Position numbers and translations under genes: made by a program. A model generated the notes under the pieces. The model was not told where the DNA came from. It searched no databases and was given only the letters and a program-made list of their open reading frames with translations. Of a stretch of DNA of 64,000 nucleotides, positions 42,247 to 51,480 are shown in pieces; the first letter of the stretch is position 1, and the number at the start of each line of letters is the position of its first letter. Source of the DNA: Liopterus haemorrhoidalis (taxonomy: Eukaryota; Arthropoda; Insecta; Coleoptera; Dytiscidae); assembly GCA_963971575.1 (NCBI GenBank), contig OZ020624.1:28346356-28410355 (forward strand), given 5' to 3'.

Positions 42247-42297
42247 TTTAATAATACTCTATACGTATTTCGGCAGTGACGCCATCGACAGTTTAAA
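42247..42297 (-). ncRNA. Hammerhead-like motif of a Penelope 3' end
   Basis: On the minus strand CTGTCGATGGCGTCACTGCC, GAAATACGTATAGAGTATT forms a near-complete type I hammerhead: CUGNNGA core with A6 changed to U, stem II GGC/GCC, GAAA, stem III AUAC/GUAU and H17 = U. Flanking TTTAAA and ATTAAA can pair over five of six positions as stem I. The region matches 31862-31930, which follows a Penelope ORF. The changed core base should weaken or abolish cleavage. Confidence 0.42.
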
Positions 42298-42389
42298 TTA
42301 CGAGGGATGTTTCCTAAATTCTGGGAATTGTGCTATAATTAAATTACGCAGAACTTATAGGCAATGTTATTGGTGCCAGACAAGTCTTG

Positions 42390-42769
42390 ACATCCCAGCA
42401 AACATTCAACTAACGGCCGAATGCTGGAAAACTGCTTTTATGCTGGTAAATTACTGGCACCAAAAGTAAGTGCAACGCCAGTATTAATAATGTACTTCAC
42501 ATTTGTATTTCGCATTCCGCCTATACGAAGTACTTTACCAGCATTTTATAAGCACTCTTCTTCACTCATACTTTTTACTTAAAACCATCAGAAATAAATC
42601 TTGCAACTAATGCGATTATTTTGCACTTTACCGTTGCTGGGCCAGCAACTGATACATCAATGAGCCAGTAACGGCCCCGGGGACACCGGGGTACTGGCCC
42701 ATTACTTTCAATGCCGGGGAGTATGTGCTTTACCAGTACTGGCCCGTATAAAAATGTTTGCTGGGATGT
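42390..42769. mobile_element. MITE nested in mariner, ends ACATCCCAGCAAACATT
   Basis: ACATCCCAGCAAACATT (42390-42406) and AATGTTTGCTGGGATGT (42753-42769) are perfect 17-bp inverted ends. The interior has repeated TACTGGC/GCCAGTA words and a GC-rich patch (GGCCCCGGGGACACCGGGG). Target duplication is not evident and the superfamily is unknown. Confidence 0.85.
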
Positions 42770-42857
42770 TTATGCAACTATCTAGTGCAATATTGTTCAG
42801 ACTAATTAAGGTGTTCGACTGATATAGACGCGTTTTCATAGCACTGTTTTTGTAACC

Positions 42858-43368
42858 ATGGAAGACGCAGTAAAATCTCAAAGAGCAATAATTTTCTTTT
42901 TGTGGAAAGAAGATGTGAAAACATCAGAAATTATTCAGCGTCTGCAAGGAGTATTTGGTGAGTGTGCAGAATCCAAAAGTACTGTTTATCAGTGGGTAGA
43001 TCGTTTTAAAACCGGTAGAACATCACTATAACGATCCACGCAGTGGGCGCCCAAGAACGTCGGTAAATGGAAGAAACATTACTGTCGTCGAAGACCTACT
43101 GAAAGAGGACGGGCGAATGACTATTCGTCAAATTAGTATGCGCCTAGGGATAGGTACAGGACAAGTTCATGACATCTTGCATGATTGTTTGGGCGTTAGC
43201 AAGGTTTCGCCGTGCTGGGTGCCAAGGCTGTTGGGAGCAGAACAGAAACTCAATTTCAGTAAGTTCTTTGAGGACGGCTTAAAAAAATTAGTTTATCGTT
43301 GGAATAAATGTATTCATTTAAATGGAGATTATGTTGAAAAACTACATTGTAATATTGACGAAAATTAA
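42858..43368 (+). pseudogene. mariner transposase, core missing
   Basis: MEDAVKSQRAIIFFLWKEDV, TVYQWVDRFKTGRTSL and (after a one-base shift near 43030) NDPRSGRPRTSVNG, EDLLKEDGRMTIRQISMRLG and VSPCWVPRLLGAEQK form a nearly complete DNA-binding region. It jumps after LLGAEQK to FFEDGLKKLVYRWNKCIHLN and GDYVEKLHCNIDEN, the C-terminus. The whole catalytic domain, with all three aspartates, is absent. Only one frameshift separates it from an open DNA-binding protein of about 150 residues. Confidence 0.88.
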
Positions 43369-43424
43369 CAAAATAATAAAAATTATAGCTCAATTCCCAG
43401 AACTTTGGAAACATCCCTCGTATA

Positions 43425-43910
43425 AAAATTAAAATCTATAAACCCAGTAAAATTTCGAAAACTAGATCTGGGTGAACTAGCATTTGCAGCCTGCATACAC
43501 GATTAAACAATTAAATTTGTTTGAGATGCTAACAGAAATAATTTCTATTCGCTATTAAAGTTTTATCGATCCTCCGTCCAATTTTCTTTGATGACAGTGA
43601 TTGTTGTCACAGTGACAGTTTGCTGCGTTGCAGTTGTCCATTACTCCCGTTCCAATCTCTTAATCAGACCATTAGCGTTTCTCGTTGAAGACAAAGCCCA
43701 TTATAGTATTAGCTATTCGCTCCCTTCAACACTTTGTTAGTCAGAGACACTAAATGTAATATGCAAAGTTAGATGAAAAGTTTTAGTCTTTTTGTGGACA
43801 TTTTCTATCATAAGTTTTTTAGAAGTTTTATAAAAAAATTCTAAGAATTATAAATCTCAATATATAAAATGAGTGTCTGCCTGTTTGTCTGTAAGTCTGT
43901 ACTATTAAGG
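43425..43910. other. Gene-free stretch
   Basis: Nothing recognised. Confidence 0.4.
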
Positions 43911-44079
43911 TGACCATATTTTTTAGTTCAAAATGCGGGACGAGTGTTCATAGACGGGGGGAGGGGGGTTAATTTTTCAGCACAATTGTTTAATTCATTT
44001 TTTTAATAGAAATTATATAAAACACATAATTATAATTCATAATTAATAAAGATTTCCAACCACAGATAATTAACTTATA

Positions 44080-44644
44080 ACGGGTGTTTTTTTTAGAGGT
44101 ATAGAACTTTAAATTGCAATAAAACAACGATGGATTATTCGATTGACATGAATTTTTTTTTATTCGAAAGATAATCTTGTGGCATTACATTAAATTATAC
44201 CAACAAGACGGCGCATTATGTCACACAGCTCGTGCCACAATCGATTTATTGAAAGACACGTTTGGTGACCGCCTAATTTCACGTTTTGGACCTGTGAATT
44301 GGCCTCCAAGATCTTGTGATTTAACACCGCTGGACTACTTTCTGTGGGGCTATGTAAAGTCATTGGTCTATGCGGATAAGCCACAAACGCTTGACCATTT
44401 GGAAGACAACATTCGCCGTGTTATTGCCGATATACGGCCACAAATGTTGGAAAAAGTCATCGAAAATTGGACGTCCAGATTGGACTACATCCGAGCCAGC
44501 CGTGGCGGTCATATGCCAGAAATCACATTTAAAATGTAATGCCACAAGATTATCTTTCGAATAAAAAAAAAATCATGTCAATCGAATAATCCATCGTTGT
44601 TTTATTGCAATTTAAAGTTCTATACCTCTAAAAAAAACACCCAT
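44080..44644 (+). mobile_element. DD41D mariner-type deletion derivative, copy 1
   Basis: TA lies at 44078-44079 and 44645-44646. The long inverted ends (about 105 bp, beginning AYGGGTGTTTTTTTTAGAGG) flank a single open frame. A second copy lies at 58070-58635 in the opposite orientation with very few differences, so both moved fairly recently. Confidence 0.93.
44177..44539 (+). CDS. C-terminal third of a DD41D transposase
   Basis: A 120-codon open frame starts in the inverted repeat (MWHYIKLYQQDGALCHTAR) and contains QQDGA with the second catalytic D, then LISRFGPVNWPPRSCDLTPL and DYFLWGYVKSLVYADKP with the third D. Forty-one residues separate them by my count, which places it in the DD41D group. 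The DNA-binding domain and first aspartate are missing, so it cannot be an active transposase. The frame is conserved with 58176-58538. Confidence 0.85.
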   Translation: MWHYIKLYQQDGALCHTARATIDLLKDTFGDRLISRFGPVNWPPRSCDLTPLDYFLWGYVKSLVYADKPQTLDHLEDNIRRVIADIRPQMLEKVIENWTSRLDYIRASRGGHMPEITFKM

Positions 44645-44704
44645 TATTATTAAGAGGAACAGTATTAAAATCACAGTATTTTCAGTTCAAAATTTATACC
44701 AAAC

Positions 44705-44880
44705 TATGGATCTTTTTGAGGTCTTTTTTGCTTTGAAGCTTTTTATAAAAATCCTCACAGTTTTTTTCATAATTTACTTTAATCAGTCATATTTGCTTTT
44801 AATGTGTCTACATCAAGTTGAGCCTTGTTACTTGTCCAAAACTTGTTCATCAAGGAAAACACCCTTTCTGGAGATTTTAT
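44705..44880 (-). pseudogene. hAT transposase C-terminal dimerisation remnant
   Basis: Minus-strand SPERVFSLMNKFWTSNKAQL, DVDTLKANMTD, a stop or frameshift, then IKVNYEKNCEDFYKKLQSKK match the (A)ERVFSxMNxxWTxxRxxLxxxxxKA...FY pattern of hAT dimerisation domains. It confirms the superfamily of the enclosing element. Confidence 0.72.
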
Positions 44881-45089
44881 TTTAGTTCAAGTTTTGTAAA
44901 AATAATTTTAGTTGAAATATATTCAAATAAAAATTAAAAATAAGTATCTTTTCTAAAATTCGGGACAATTCGGGACAAAAAGCTCGAATTTGGGACAAAT
45001 ATTGCCTCTGAAAAAATTTGGGACGCAAGGCAAAAATTCGGGACTGTCCCGGCAAATTCGGGGCATATGGTCACCTTAGTACTATTTAT

Positions 45090-45419
45090 ATATGTTACCT
45101 CAGTGGAGGCTCGTGACAATATTGTGTGGTAGGGCCAATCCCCTACCAAAGTTTTGAATCTTGCAGTAATTTATTACCTCGTTTATCACCAATTTAAAAA
45201 AAGAAAACGATACAAAAATTTTAATGAAGACAAATTGAAAAGTTATTTAAAAATGAAAAATGTACTTATCGCGGTATACTTATCGCGGTACTTCTCTACC
45301 AAAATATGGATACTTAAATTAAGGAAGTGACTTACCAAAATCTCAGGTAGCAAGTTGTTTTGTAAATCGAATACAATTTATGATTAAGTTTAAAATATAC
45401 CTTTTTTTGTCAACTCTTT
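45090..45419. other. Gene-free stretch
   Basis: Nothing recognised. Confidence 0.4.
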
Positions 45420-45440
45420 CGTTGTGTTCGTAATTCTATC

Positions 45441-45490
<50 letters not shown>

Positions 45491-45840
45491 GGTTGGTCCG
45501 TGTACACGTGCAGAGCAAATTCGGCTAAAAGGATTTTTATGAAACTTCATATTTAAGCTTTTGACATCAATGGCCCGAGTTGATCACTTTTGGTAAAAAT
45601 CAGTTAAATAGAAATGGGAGTTTACTCGTGTCGGTTTTAAGATTTTTGCGAATATTTCACAACAGAGTAATATTACGAAAAAATTATTTAACAAAAGTTG
45701 CTAACAACTAACAACTTTTATTTGAGAAATTTTTTGATAAAGCAGCATAAATTAGACAAGTACTTTCTGATGGCAGTCGGTCCTGTGGTGGCCACAGATG
45801 ATTTTTGTATTTTACTATCTTCTCGGGAAGAAACTATGCA
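45420..45840 (+). repeat. Repeat B, copy 2, with (TGTC)12 microsatellite
   Basis: A perfect (TGTC)12 run (45443-45490) is followed by GAAATGGGAGTTTACTCGTG, TTGCGAATATTTCACAACAG and ACAACTTTTATTTGAGAAAT. These match 54100-54240 (after a GT microsatellite) and 26920-27240 in complement. The end CTGTGGTGGCCACAG is palindromic. Confidence 0.75.
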
Positions 45841-46458
45841 AAGTTTTACTATTTTCAATTAATTTTCCATTCATATATTTCAGTTTTAATTCCTATCTCA
45901 GCAAATATGAAAATTAATCTCATCCCTAAATCTAAAAACGCTTAGCTGGCATAAAACCGGAGTCAAATCGTGGAACATTTAGATAATTGAAACGTCTCGT
46001 CCCGGAACAATTATACCGAGTGTTAACACAAGATAATGTATTCATTTGGTTCCCCCATCGTGAACACCCTGTAAACGGGGTGAGTGTTTCGTGGCAATGC
46101 TGAGTGTGTACTATATTAAAGGATATATTTCAAATGTTACGCCCAAAGGAGGACAGATATTTAAATAAATTGCATGTTTTTTAAATTGAAATAGGATTGG
46201 AAAAATATTTCATTCTTTATTTTTTTTCGACTGAAATCTGCTGCTCTTAAAAAATCTCCCCAAAATACATTCTTTCTCTCTCTCTATCTGTCTGTCTGTC
46301 AAACTCCCAGTCTTTTGGTTTTGGAATAATAACAGCCAATTTTGAATAGAAAGGTTTTAAAACACAAAGTGTGTATTGAAGCAAAGATATTATTTTCTTT
46401 TATTACTTTACAACCCTCATAAAAAAATCACCAATATTTTTCTCACGTACTATTGTAA
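45841..46458. other. Gene-free stretch
   Basis: Nothing recognised apart from a short CTGT/CTCT run near 46275-46300. Confidence 0.4.
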
Positions 46459-46460
46459 TA

Positions 46461-47365
46461 CAAGGTGTCTCAAAAGAAATTTTATATTTATTTAGCTTAC
46501 TGCGTGAACGCAACGTATCCGAGGGGCGCGGGGGTTATGTCAATCGATAGCCTGGCTCTTGGGAATTTAGTCGCTATGGAGCATTTCTCGGGAGCAGACC
46601 GCGCGTTATGCGTGCGAGAGTTTTACAAAAACGGTGATTCGGCGACTGTAGCGCGTAGAAAATTCTGCAGTATTCGAGGTTTTCGCCACTTAAATGATGC
46701 GCCAAGCATTCCTCTCATTCGACATTGGATTAAAAAGATTGAAGAGACTGGTACAACGCTGGATAAATCAAAATCCGGGCGACCTAGGTCATCAAGAACG
46801 GTAGAAAACGTGGAGAATGTTCTTCAGTCTGTTCGTGACGAGACGAACCTTTCAATTCGGAAGCGCGCAAGTACTTTAAATGTGCATAGATCATCATTAC
46901 ATCGCATTATGCACAAAGACCTAAAGCTGCACCCCTACAAAATTCAATTGGTGCAAGAATTAAAGCCCCAAGATGCCAGTCCCGAGATTCAATTGATCTC
47001 CCGGAGAGGTGACATAAATTGGCCTCCACGCAGTCCAGATTTAACCCCTATGGACTTTTTCCTATGGGGTTATCTTAAATCTAAAGTTTACGCCAGTAAA
47101 CCGACTTCACTGGCGCATTTGAAAGAAAATATCCGTCACGAAATGGCAGCCATCCCTGAGTCCACCTGCCGAGACGTCATAAGTAATTTTACTGTTCGAT
47201 TAAATGAGTGCCGAGAACGCGAGGGTCTACATTTAGACGATATTATTTTTAAGAAATAAATCCCCAAAAAGTGTATTTTAATAATTAATAAACATTTTTT
47301 CTATATACGGCTTACTTTTTTTTTAATCGATCCACTAAATATAAAATTTCTTTTGAGACACCTTG
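46461..47365 (+). mobile_element. DD41D mariner-type element, 396-bp internal deletion
   Basis: Thirty-base inverted ends start CAAGGTGTCTCAAAAGAAAT, with TA on each side (46459-46460, 47366-47367). It is 905 bp long against 1301 bp for the full-length relative at 60851-62151. The difference of 396 bp is a multiple of three. Confidence 0.95.
46576..47259 (+). CDS. In-frame deleted DD41D transposase (DNA-binding plus C-terminal part)
   Basis: From ATG 46576 a 227-residue frame is open to the stop. It begins MEHFSGADRALCVREFYKNG and carries two helix-turn-helix-type segments (to VHRSSLHRIMHKDLKLHPYK) with a GRPRSSRTVENVENVLQSVR linker. After ELKPQDASPEIQ it jumps to LISRRGDINWPPRSPDLTPM and DFFLWGYLKSKVYASKP. 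The first two catalytic aspartates are lost; the third remains. Codons that are stops in the full-length copy are either sense here or deleted. An open frame further upstream (from 46465) has no ATG and overlaps the terminal repeat. Such products could bind element ends and repress transposition, as truncated P-element proteins do; that is inference. Confidence 0.85.
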   Translation: MEHFSGADRALCVREFYKNGDSATVARRKFCSIRGFRHLNDAPSIPLIRHWIKKIEETGTTLDKSKSGRPRSSRTVENVENVLQSVRDETNLSIRKRASTLNVHRSSLHRIMHKDLKLHPYKIQLVQELKPQDASPEIQLISRRGDINWPPRSPDLTPMDFFLWGYLKSKVYASKPTSLAHLKENIRHEMAAIPESTCRDVISNFTVRLNECREREGLHLDDIIFKK

Positions 47366-47413
47366 TATCTTGCAAAATTAATTGAAATTATTTTGCAATG
47401 GTCCAATATTAAT

Positions 47414-48642
47414 GCGGACATCGTTATTTTGGACGTTTGCCATTGCTGACAGTACTAGGTTAGAATAGTACAATATAATGAGTATTAGTATCAAAAACAT
47501 ATAATACTTCACGAGTATATAAAACATTTCAATTTACTTCAAGTTTTTATACCGGGTATTGTAAGAGTGGGACCAGGTTATAGGTGTGTTGTTATTGGTT
47601 GGGATCAGCTATGGGTAGAGACGGGACTACCTGCGAAGGATTAAGGTTGTTTGGCACATTATTGTGTGGTAGTGAGTTGTTTGTTACCGGATTAGTGGAT
47701 TAGAAGGATTGTTTTGAATATTGGAAAGCCAGAGTTGAGGAAATTCTATGCTAGCTTGGCTCACAGCATCTCTAGAGTTTTCGATCAAAGCAGACTTTCA
47801 ATTTTCTTTTGAACTTGTTTTTCTCATACATTAAGAGGTTAGCATCTTTCCATTGGAAATGGTGTTCATTTTCCCAAGCATGTTCAGTCAGTTTGGAACT
47901 GTAAATATCGCCCTGCTGAACTTTTTCCTTATGCTCGTTGACCCTCACATGCAAAGGTCTGCAAGTCTCGCCAATATATTGTTTCCCGCACTGGCAGGGA
48001 ATAGCGTAGACAGTTTTTGTTTAGGACAGATTTGGGTTTCGTACATGATAGGATAGATCTTAAAGTCGAACTCGATTTGAAGGCTACTTGGACATTATGC
48101 TTCTTTAGTATGTTACCAATTTTCTCAGATCCTCCTTTATAATAGAGCATGGAGACATATCTCACTTCGTCAGGTCTGGGTGCGTCATTTTTCTTATGAT
48201 TGATAACATCAGTAATAATTTTATGACTGTAGGCATTATCCTGTAAGGTGGAACGGATGTTCTTCAATTCAACTTTTAACAGCCTCTTAGAGGAACAAAT
48301 TACAAATAGCAGTTTCCGAAACGTCCGAATATATTTTATATACTAATGAAGTATTATATCTTTTTGATACTTTTTTTTGTATCCAGGGGAAATCTTTTAT
48401 AGATACCATATTCAGGTAGTGTTGGACTCTACACAAAGTGGCATACCGACTAAAAACCCTTCTTGCCTCAACCCTGCCACGGAACTGTCGTAGTTGACTA
48501 TTATTCATGGCAGGTTGGCTAGATCTTCTTGCCTTCTCTCTTGGGTCTTCCTGTGATCGTTTTGATACTAATACTCATTATATTGTACAATTCTAGCCTA
48601 GTACTATCAGCAATGGCAAACGTCCAAAATAACGGTGTCCGC
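47414..48642 (-). mobile_element. Penelope-like fragment bounded by 83-bp inverted repeats
   Basis: 47414-47496 (starting GCGGACATCGTTATTTTGGA) and 48560-48642 are complementary with a handful of mismatches. Between them lies a minus-strand Penelope coding remnant. Penelope elements can have complex, partly inverted terminal repeats, so these may be the element's own; otherwise the fragment was trapped in another DNA element. Confidence 0.78.
47762..48508 (-). pseudogene. Penelope-like ORF, RT end and GIY-YIG domain
   Basis: Minus-strand pieces in order: YLNMVSIKDFPWIQKKVSKR, then RPDEVRYVSMLYYKGGSEKI, GNILKKHNVQVAFKSSSTLR, then in a shifted frame VYAIPCQCGKQYIGETCRPL and HVRVNEHKEKVQQGD, SSKLTEHAWENEHHF. 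YxIPCxCGxxYIGET(K)R...R(x)EH is the GIY-YIG signature with its preceding cysteines. At least one frameshift (near 47960) and a stop break it. The family differs from 31385-31746 in sequence. Confidence 0.85.
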
Positions 48643-48659
48643 CTTACTCTAAAGAATCT

Positions 48660-49780
48660 CGGTTAAAGCTTTGTTATACATATCAAAAGCTCAACTTTAA
48701 GCTGTCCCATCATCACATACTCTGACTGGAATCTCTTACAAAGCTAATACAACCAAATTTCAAACTTTCAAGTAATTAATATTCAAAATTAAATCCTACC
48801 TGTATACTATTGATGTGTATAATTAATATTGAAATTTTACAAAAGGTATCATGTTTCAAACGGACATCATTGGGGGAGATTTTCATTGATGCAAAGAAGC
48901 TCAGTTACTTGGTATTCTAGCGGTAACATCGTGTTGGCGTTGACAAAAAAAGACTAGCTCATTTGACAAAATCCAGATGGCTTGGCTTTAAAGGCAGTTA
49001 AGTACGTGTTTTGGAATTTTATGTCTAATTTATGAACGTTATTTATAATACAGGGTGGAAAGAATAATTAGTTAGGGAAGATCGATTAGGAAAAGGGAAC
49101 AATTTTACAAGTTAATCTTAAAGATATAGATTAAAAATTAAAACAATATTTTAGTTGTTTAAAATTACAACTCTTCAACAAAAGAGTTGAAAGGAACACG
49201 AGGAAGAGCTAGACGAAGCTGCAGAGCTGGAATAGAGGAAGCAATGTTGACGAGAGGACTAACAGTAGTTAAACTAAGTCATAACTGTGACACTTTGGCC
49301 TTGAAAGTCCGACCAGCCGACTTTCACTGAAACCTGATGTAAAAAGATGTGGTTTTTTGCGGCTTGACCGTTGAACCGTCAGCCGTGCCTTCTCGAAAGC
49401 CGTGCTGGAATTGTGTAGGATAAGTTATATTTATATGTGACTTTTGGAGACTTGCTCTGAACAGTTATATAAAAGCGATATGTATGTTTATGACTGAAAC
49501 ATTGTTAAAATGCAGTATCATATGCCGTCAAACTGCGGTAAAACTAACGTCATGTTAACTTTGTTAACGCACCCGAAAGGTTTAAGAAGACTTATGTCAT
49601 AACAGAAGTTCCTAAAAACTAAGAACGGAGAAACGACTACAGCCACATTGAATACCATATACATATATATATAAACTACAACTCATTAATTAACTTACGT
49701 TCATGTGTTTTCTGCTTCTAAAACGTCCGAGTTCGATTAGCCAACAAACGCGCCCTAACATGTGGAGTGAATTTTCAAAA
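48660..49780. other. Mostly gene-free; possible RTE tail near 49200-49330
   Basis: RGRARRSCRAGIEEAMLTRG and ALKVRPADFH on the plus strand resemble the RRSWRDGIxEAMxxRxL tail of RTE-type ORF2. The match is short. No other gene is seen. Confidence 0.35.
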
Positions 49781-49785
49781 ATTTA

Positions 49786-49820
49786 TGGGTTTTGTAGGTA
49801 TTTAATAAGTGTAAGAAGTC
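49786..49820 (+). repeat. Family A terminus fragment
   Basis: TGGGTTTTGTAGGTATTTAA then TAAGTGTAAGAAGTCAAC matches the complement of 55165-55205, the subfamily end. Confidence 0.6.
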
Positions 49821-51480
49821 AACAGAATGTTGAATACTGTGTGCCAAAAATTATAAAACCAGCCATTTATAAATTTTGAATTATTTTTGTTTTGGTTTAT
49901 TACCATCCCTTCAAGATTTGTTTGGTTACCATGACACCCCTACGATACAAAGTATCTCGTAACAAATAAAATTTCTAGAAATACGTATATTTTTTATTAC
50001 ATTTCCCGTCATTTTTATTTACATTGTGAATTGTATACGTGATTTCTTGTAAATTTGAAAGATTTCTAAAAGAAATTGAATATTATTGAACACAAAACAT
50101 GGGGTTGAAATATCCCGCCCCCCCCGTCTCGACGCTACTGAGGTTATATTGCGCGTAATACACCCTTACAAATCAGTTGAATACCTTTCATCATTAGTGG
50201 ACTGTGAAAAGCTGACAAGTGAAGATCAGAAAGGAAAGTTTCTAAATGACGTTTCACATAAGCCGGATTTTATGACGTCATGACAGATGAAATAAAGGGA
50301 CAGTAAATGAAATTTTGTCATTTTATATTGTAGTATTGGAAGGGTAATGTTACTAAAGCAAAGAAACAACCTATAACTTCACGCTTCGGCAAAATGTATT
50401 TGTATTAACTATATTTTTAGAAATATTTACAGACTAATTACAAAAATTTGCAAGAAATAATCGTCATTCTATCAAAAAGATGCATTAATTAATAAAATGT
50501 GAAAGTTTCAGAATTCATCTGCAAATGAATCGACTAATTCAATCAATAACGCAATCGATGGAATCGATGCAATATGATAGCATTGAAATCTGGAACGATT
50601 TATTTTGCTTTCTTCGCCAAATAAATCTCAATTGTATCTATTCTCTCTTTTTCATTTTAATGCATAGTTCCAGTTTTTGCACTGTTGAAAAAGATCCTTC
50701 TATAAAATTTCTATTTGTGTGAATAACAACTATTTATCTTACTGTTATATACTTGCATATATCGAACCACTTAAAACATTTTATTTGACTCAGCAAAATT
50801 TCCAAAAACTGCTAAGTTGATGTATATTGCTGTTCTTATTGTTTATTGTTTCCAATATATATGTAATAAGATAATTATAGGTTGCAAATCTAATAGCTGT
50901 TTATGACAAATGATTACGTTGAATTTCAATATAATAAATTAAAAATTTTAATTAAATTCTGTTAACAGATGACATATGCATGTGAAATACGTCATACACA
51001 CGTGTTAGATAGGACAGGTGTTTACACGTGACCAATATACGTAATCGATAAGGAAGAAGGGAAAATCACACACATATGGGTAAACGAGCCGTCGATAACG
51101 GGCTTCCACAACAATGCCGGTAAAAGATTACCGAATTTTAAATTATAAGTCAGTAAATTAGGAAGTTAGGAAGTAATTCTACAACTATTAATATAATAGA
51201 ATATATGTTGGTGGTCGGTAAAAATATTTAAGAAATATGTACATAATATGAAATATTTAAGATTTTCTTACGGAAAAACGTACTTGAAGACTAATTTCAC
51301 CACCCAACACCGTTCAGCTACTATGTATGCGAACAAGATAAACACAAGTGACAATTTATTAGACACATACGCTGTCACTATTACGAAAATTTGCGCACTA
51401 GTTTCAGCAATATTCCCAGTGTTACTACCGTATCCTGTTAATTTTGTCCCCGGTCTACCCTACCTATAAAAAAATTTATG
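49821..51480. other. Gene-free stretch
   Basis: Frames of 65-73 codons at 50086, 50525 and 51248 have no recognisable content. No repeat was identified. Confidence 0.4.

Larger units (their letters stand above)
42301..43420 (+). mobile_element. mariner element with TA duplication, internally deleted
   Basis: The left end (TA, CGAGGGATGTTTCCTAAATT) and the right end (43381-43420, complement CGAGGGATGTTTCCAAAGTT) are inverted repeats of about 40 bp. TA lies on each side (42299-42300, 43421-43422). The transposase begins at ATG 42858. A 380-bp MITE sits inside near the left end. The minus-strand Penelope 3' sequence lies against the left TA, so this mariner probably landed in a Penelope copy. 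Confidence 0.88.
43916..45078. mobile_element. hAT element with nested DD41D derivative
   Basis: TAAGGTGACCATAT (43916-43929) and ATATGGTCACCTTA (45065-45078) are perfect inverted ends. GTACTAT flanks both sides (43909-43915, 45079-45085). Removing the 565-bp insert at 44080-44644 leaves about 600 bp, with a hAT dimerisation remnant at 44705-44880. Near the right end GGGAC words recur many times (44960-45060). Confidence 0.82.

Noticed and set aside
46465..46575. Upstream extension of the DD41D frame from 46465
   Set aside because: It starts at GTG inside the terminal inverted repeat. The first conserved methionine matching the transposase start is at 46576 (62036 in the full-length copy).
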